A stretch of 15,980 bases of DNA from an uncultured Verrucomicrobiota bacterium. Its GTDB lineage: Bacteria > Verrucomicrobiota > Kiritimatiellia > RFP12 > UBA1067. Positions 14,410-15,980 of the stretch are shown here, piece after piece. The DNA lies in assembly GCA_947305585.1 (NCBI GenBank), contig CAMZDY010000019.1, forward strand, positions 1 to 15,980, given 5' to 3'. A program made the position numbers and the translations under genes. The notes beneath the pieces were generated by a model that was given only the letters and a program-made list of their open reading frames with translations, ran no database searches and was not told where the DNA came from. Every line of letters begins with the position of its first letter. Within the stretch, counting starts at the first letter, position 1.

Positions 14410-15425
14410 CGCTTGCAGACGTCCTTCAGTTCGCGCATAAAGACCTCCATCTGCGCATCGGTGCCGATAGTTACGCGGATAAAATCGCGCACGTTCTTCG
14501 CGGCCCACCAACGGACGAAAACGTTGCGCTTTTTAAGTTCGCGGAACACGGTTTCCGCCTTGACGCCCCTAGGCGGCCGGGCGAAGAGGAAATTGGACTC
14601 GCTCTCGTTCACCGTCCAGCCGAGCTTCCGCAGTTCGTCCGTCACGCTAGCGCGCGTGGCCACCACCTTCTTGACGTTGGCGCGCATCCACTTCACGTCC
14701 TTCACTGCCGCCAACGCCACCCGCTGGGCTATCGCATCGACGTTGTAGGAGTCTTTCACCTTGACGAGCGCGTCGATGAGCGGCTTGGGGCCCACGCAAT
14801 ACCCCACGCGCAGCCCCGCCAGCGAAAACGACTTGGAGAACGTGCGCATCACGATGAGGTTGCGATTGTTCGCCGCAACGGCCAGTTCCATGCAGTTTTC
14901 CCGCGAGAAATCGGCATAGGCTTCGTCCACCAGCATTACGCCCTTGAACGACTTGGCCGTCTTGGCCACGAAATCCTTGGACGCAAGCGTGCCGGTGGGG
15001 GCGTTGGGATTCGTCCAGAGGAAAAGCGACACCTTGCCGTCCGTCCGGTTGCCGACCCACTTGACGTTGCGGATGGCCGCCAGAGTCTTGTAGAGGGAAT
15101 AGGACGGATCGAGCGACCCGATCGCCTCGTCATCCTCCACGAAAGCCCGGGCGGCAAGCGCCAAGATCTCGTCCGACCCGTTCCCCACGAAAATCCGGTC
15201 GGGCGTAGTGTGGTTCAGCTTGGCGAGCGCCTGTTTCAGTTCCGTGCAGTCCGGATCGGGATAGCGGCGCAGGTTTTCGAGCTCGAAGTTCTTCAGCACC
15301 TCCGCGCACCGGGGACTGGGCGGATAAGGATTCTCGTTCGTGTTGAGCTTGATCACGCTCCGGCTCTTGGGTTGCTCGCCGGGCACGTAGCCTTCAAGTT
15401 TCCTCACGCTCTTGGCAATCATCAT
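14406..15425 (-). CDS. hisC: Histidinol-phosphate aminotransferase
   Basis: A 339-residue PLP enzyme of the class I/II aminotransferase fold. It swaps the amino group between histidinol phosphate and 2-oxoglutarate in histidine synthesis. Seen motifs are KLNTNENPYPPSP (26-38), RRYPDPDC, GNGSDEI (81-87), TNPNAPTG (138-145), VDEAYADF (166-173) and the PLP lysine Lys198 in TFSKSFSLAGLRVGY. The length is slightly below E. coli HisC (356). Relatives of this group can also act on aromatic amino acids or phosphoserine, so the exact substrate is not certain; no other his genes are in the window. Two ATGs stand in tandem (15425 and 15422); GGAG lies 10 nt from the first. It opens the signalling cluster after a 78-bp spacer. 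Confidence 0.88.
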   Translation of the reverse strand: MMIAKSVRKLEGYVPGEQPKSRSVIKLNTNENPYPPSPRCAEVLKNFELENLRRYPDPDCTELKQALAKLNHTTPDRIFVGNGSDEILALAARAFVEDDEAIGSLDPSYSLYKTLAAIRNVKWVGNRTDGKVSLFLWTNPNAPTGTLASKDFVAKTAKSFKGVMLVDEAYADFSRENCMELAVAANNRNLIVMRTFSKSFSLAGLRVGYCVGPKPLIDALVKVKDSYNVDAIAQRVALAAVKDVKWMRANVKKVVATRASVTDELRKLGWTVNESESNFLFARPPRGVKAETVFRELKKRNVFVRWWAAKNVRDFIRVTIGTDAQMEVFMRELKDVCKR

Positions 15426-15503
15426 AGGTTTTTGTCTCCGTTTGCGACATTTTGTCGCACGCCAGGCCGATTGTCTCCTTGCATCCGCTTGTCCGGTCCG
15501 TCG
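15426..15503 (-). promoter_or_regulatory. Spacer between glgB and hisC with palindrome and TTGTC boxes
   Basis: This 78-bp gap is the only one in the right part of the window. It has no clear intrinsic terminator for the branching enzyme gene. A weak promoter candidate for hisC is GAGACA, a 17-bp spacer and CAAAAT, with the -10 box inside the palindrome at 15443-15459. Four TTGTC boxes (plus strand) start at 15432, 15452, 15471 and 15489, the first and third extended to TTGTCTCC. The elements are visible; promoter activity and regulation are inference, and read-through from glgB is equally possible. Confidence 0.4.
15443..15459. repeat. Perfect 7-bp palindrome upstream of hisC
   Basis: TGCGACA (15443-15449) and TGTCGCA (15453-15459) are exact inverted copies around a 3-bp centre. 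It lies 18 bp before the hisC start and has no following T-run, so a protein-binding operator is more plausible than a terminator. Confidence 0.65.
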
Positions 15504-15980
15504 TTATTTCCGCTTCAGCACGATGGCGGTTCTCGCCGGCAGATAAAGTTTGATCTGCTGGATGAGCTCTTTGCCGTTGTCGACGAGTTCCGGCAGATAT
15601 TCGCCGCCCTTTTCGATCCGCCCCTGTCCGCCGAAGCGCGTTTCGTCGGTATCGAAGAGATGCTTCCAGCTGGTGGCCGGAGGCACGATGACGCCATAGC
15701 CGGTATAGCTTTGCGTGGGGTGGAAATTGAAGACGAACATCAAATCGCCGCGCACGTAGGCGAGCACCTTGTCCGGCTCGTTGGCCGCCAGACGAACCGG
15801 CGTGGCGTTGAGGGCGAAGGGACGGTTGATGGCGTTGATCATCGTTTCGTCGAAGTCGCCAAGCCCCTTGAACCTGAGTCCGGGATCGTCGCGCAGCGAC
15901 CACTGGCGACGCGCATGGGCGTAGCTGTTGCCGTTGCCTTCGCGCGGGAAGTCGATCCATTCCGGATGGCCGAACTCGTT
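15504..15980 (-). CDS. glgB: 1,4-alpha-glucan branching enzyme, C-terminal part (cut by window edge)
   Basis: The last 158 codons of a glycogen branching enzyme are present; the catalytic Asp and Glu lie outside the window. The visible part begins NEFGHPEWIDFPREGNGNSY, then ARRQWSL, the block that follows the catalytic core of GH13 branching enzymes. It continues into the all-beta C-terminal domain with VFNFHPTQSYTGYGV, FDTDETRFGGQGRI and LPARTAIVLKRK. The wording is much closer to eukaryotic GBE1-type enzymes (GH13 subfamily 8) than to E. coli GlgB; that rests on recalled family sequences. The enzyme cuts alpha-1,4 chains and rejoins them as alpha-1,6 branches, so the cell probably stores glycogen. 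Part of the coding region is also readable from an internal ATG at 15842, but the frame is open to the edge. Confidence 0.92.
   Translation of the reverse strand, partial: NEFGHPEWIDFPREGNGNSYAHARRQWSLRDDPGLRFKGLGDFDETMINAINRPFALNATPVRLAANEPDKVLAYVRGDLMFVFNFHPTQSYTGYGVIVPPATSWKHLFDTDETRFGGQGRIEKGGEYLPELVDNGKELIQQIKLYLPARTAIVLKRK

Noticed and set aside
12922..14748. Plus-strand open frame (608 codons) opposite the histidine kinase and regulator
   Set aside because: It spans three real minus-strand genes and its composition is typical of an antisense frame.
15394..15450. Small peptide gene from the ATG at 15450 ahead of hisC
   Set aside because: It overlaps hisC out of frame, has no convincing ribosome site, and the sequence shows no recognisable feature.
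15440..15470. Sigma-54 promoter before hisC
   Set aside because: TGGCGTG on the minus strand resembles a -24 element, but the required GC at -12 is absent (AA at that spacing).

Overview
The window is a densely packed bacterial chromosome segment. It is GC-rich, apart from an AT-rich patch at about 9170-9238. Every gene I can support lies on the minus strand, so the transcribed order runs from the right end to the left end. I see no rRNA, tRNA, CRISPR array, insertion sequence or phage gene. The gene set fits a Gram-negative-type bacterium of the PVC superphylum: type III glutamine synthetase, a branching enzyme resembling eukaryotic ones, T2SS/pilus-type proteins, a ThrRS without a TGS domain, and an NtrC-type sigma-54 activator. 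Something like Kiritimatiellota or Lentisphaerota is my guess; this is inference from gene content and recalled family resemblance, not a search.

Right part (15980 to about 9239). The 3' end of a glycogen branching enzyme gene is followed by a 78-bp spacer. The spacer holds a perfect 7-bp palindrome and four near-regularly spaced TTGTC boxes. Then comes a tight cluster: hisC, a soluble PAS-type sensor histidine kinase, an NtrC-family response regulator, a Hanks-type Ser/Thr kinase, ispH and a compact DsbD-like thiol-disulfide transporter. Neighbouring genes overlap by 4-20 nt or are 1 nt apart, so one transcript with translational coupling is likely.

Left part (9169 to 1). A second unit starts at a strong-looking promoter (TTGTTT, 17 bp, TATAAT with an extended TG) only 10 bp before the asd start codon, so the mRNA should be almost leaderless. 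A 10-bp inverted repeat overlaps the -35 region. The unit continues with a secreted GspC/PilP-like protein of unknown function with a long Arg/Glu-rich helix, a PlsC-type acyltransferase, thrS, serA, a GspF/PilC-like membrane protein, type III glutamine synthetase, a shortened DUF192 protein and the start of a dihydrouridine synthase gene that runs off the window. Junctions are again overlaps or gaps of at most 11 nt.

Functionally the segment mixes amino-acid metabolism (asd, serA, thrS, hisC, glutamine synthetase), envelope functions (acyltransferase, DsbD-like protein, GspF-like and GspC-like proteins), isoprenoid synthesis (ispH) and signalling (histidine kinase, sigma-54 activator, Ser/Thr kinase). 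I find no clear-cut new multi-gene system. The best leads are the two-component/Hanks kinase cassette, the GspC-like helix protein sharing an operon with a lone GspF, and the two regulatory spacers.
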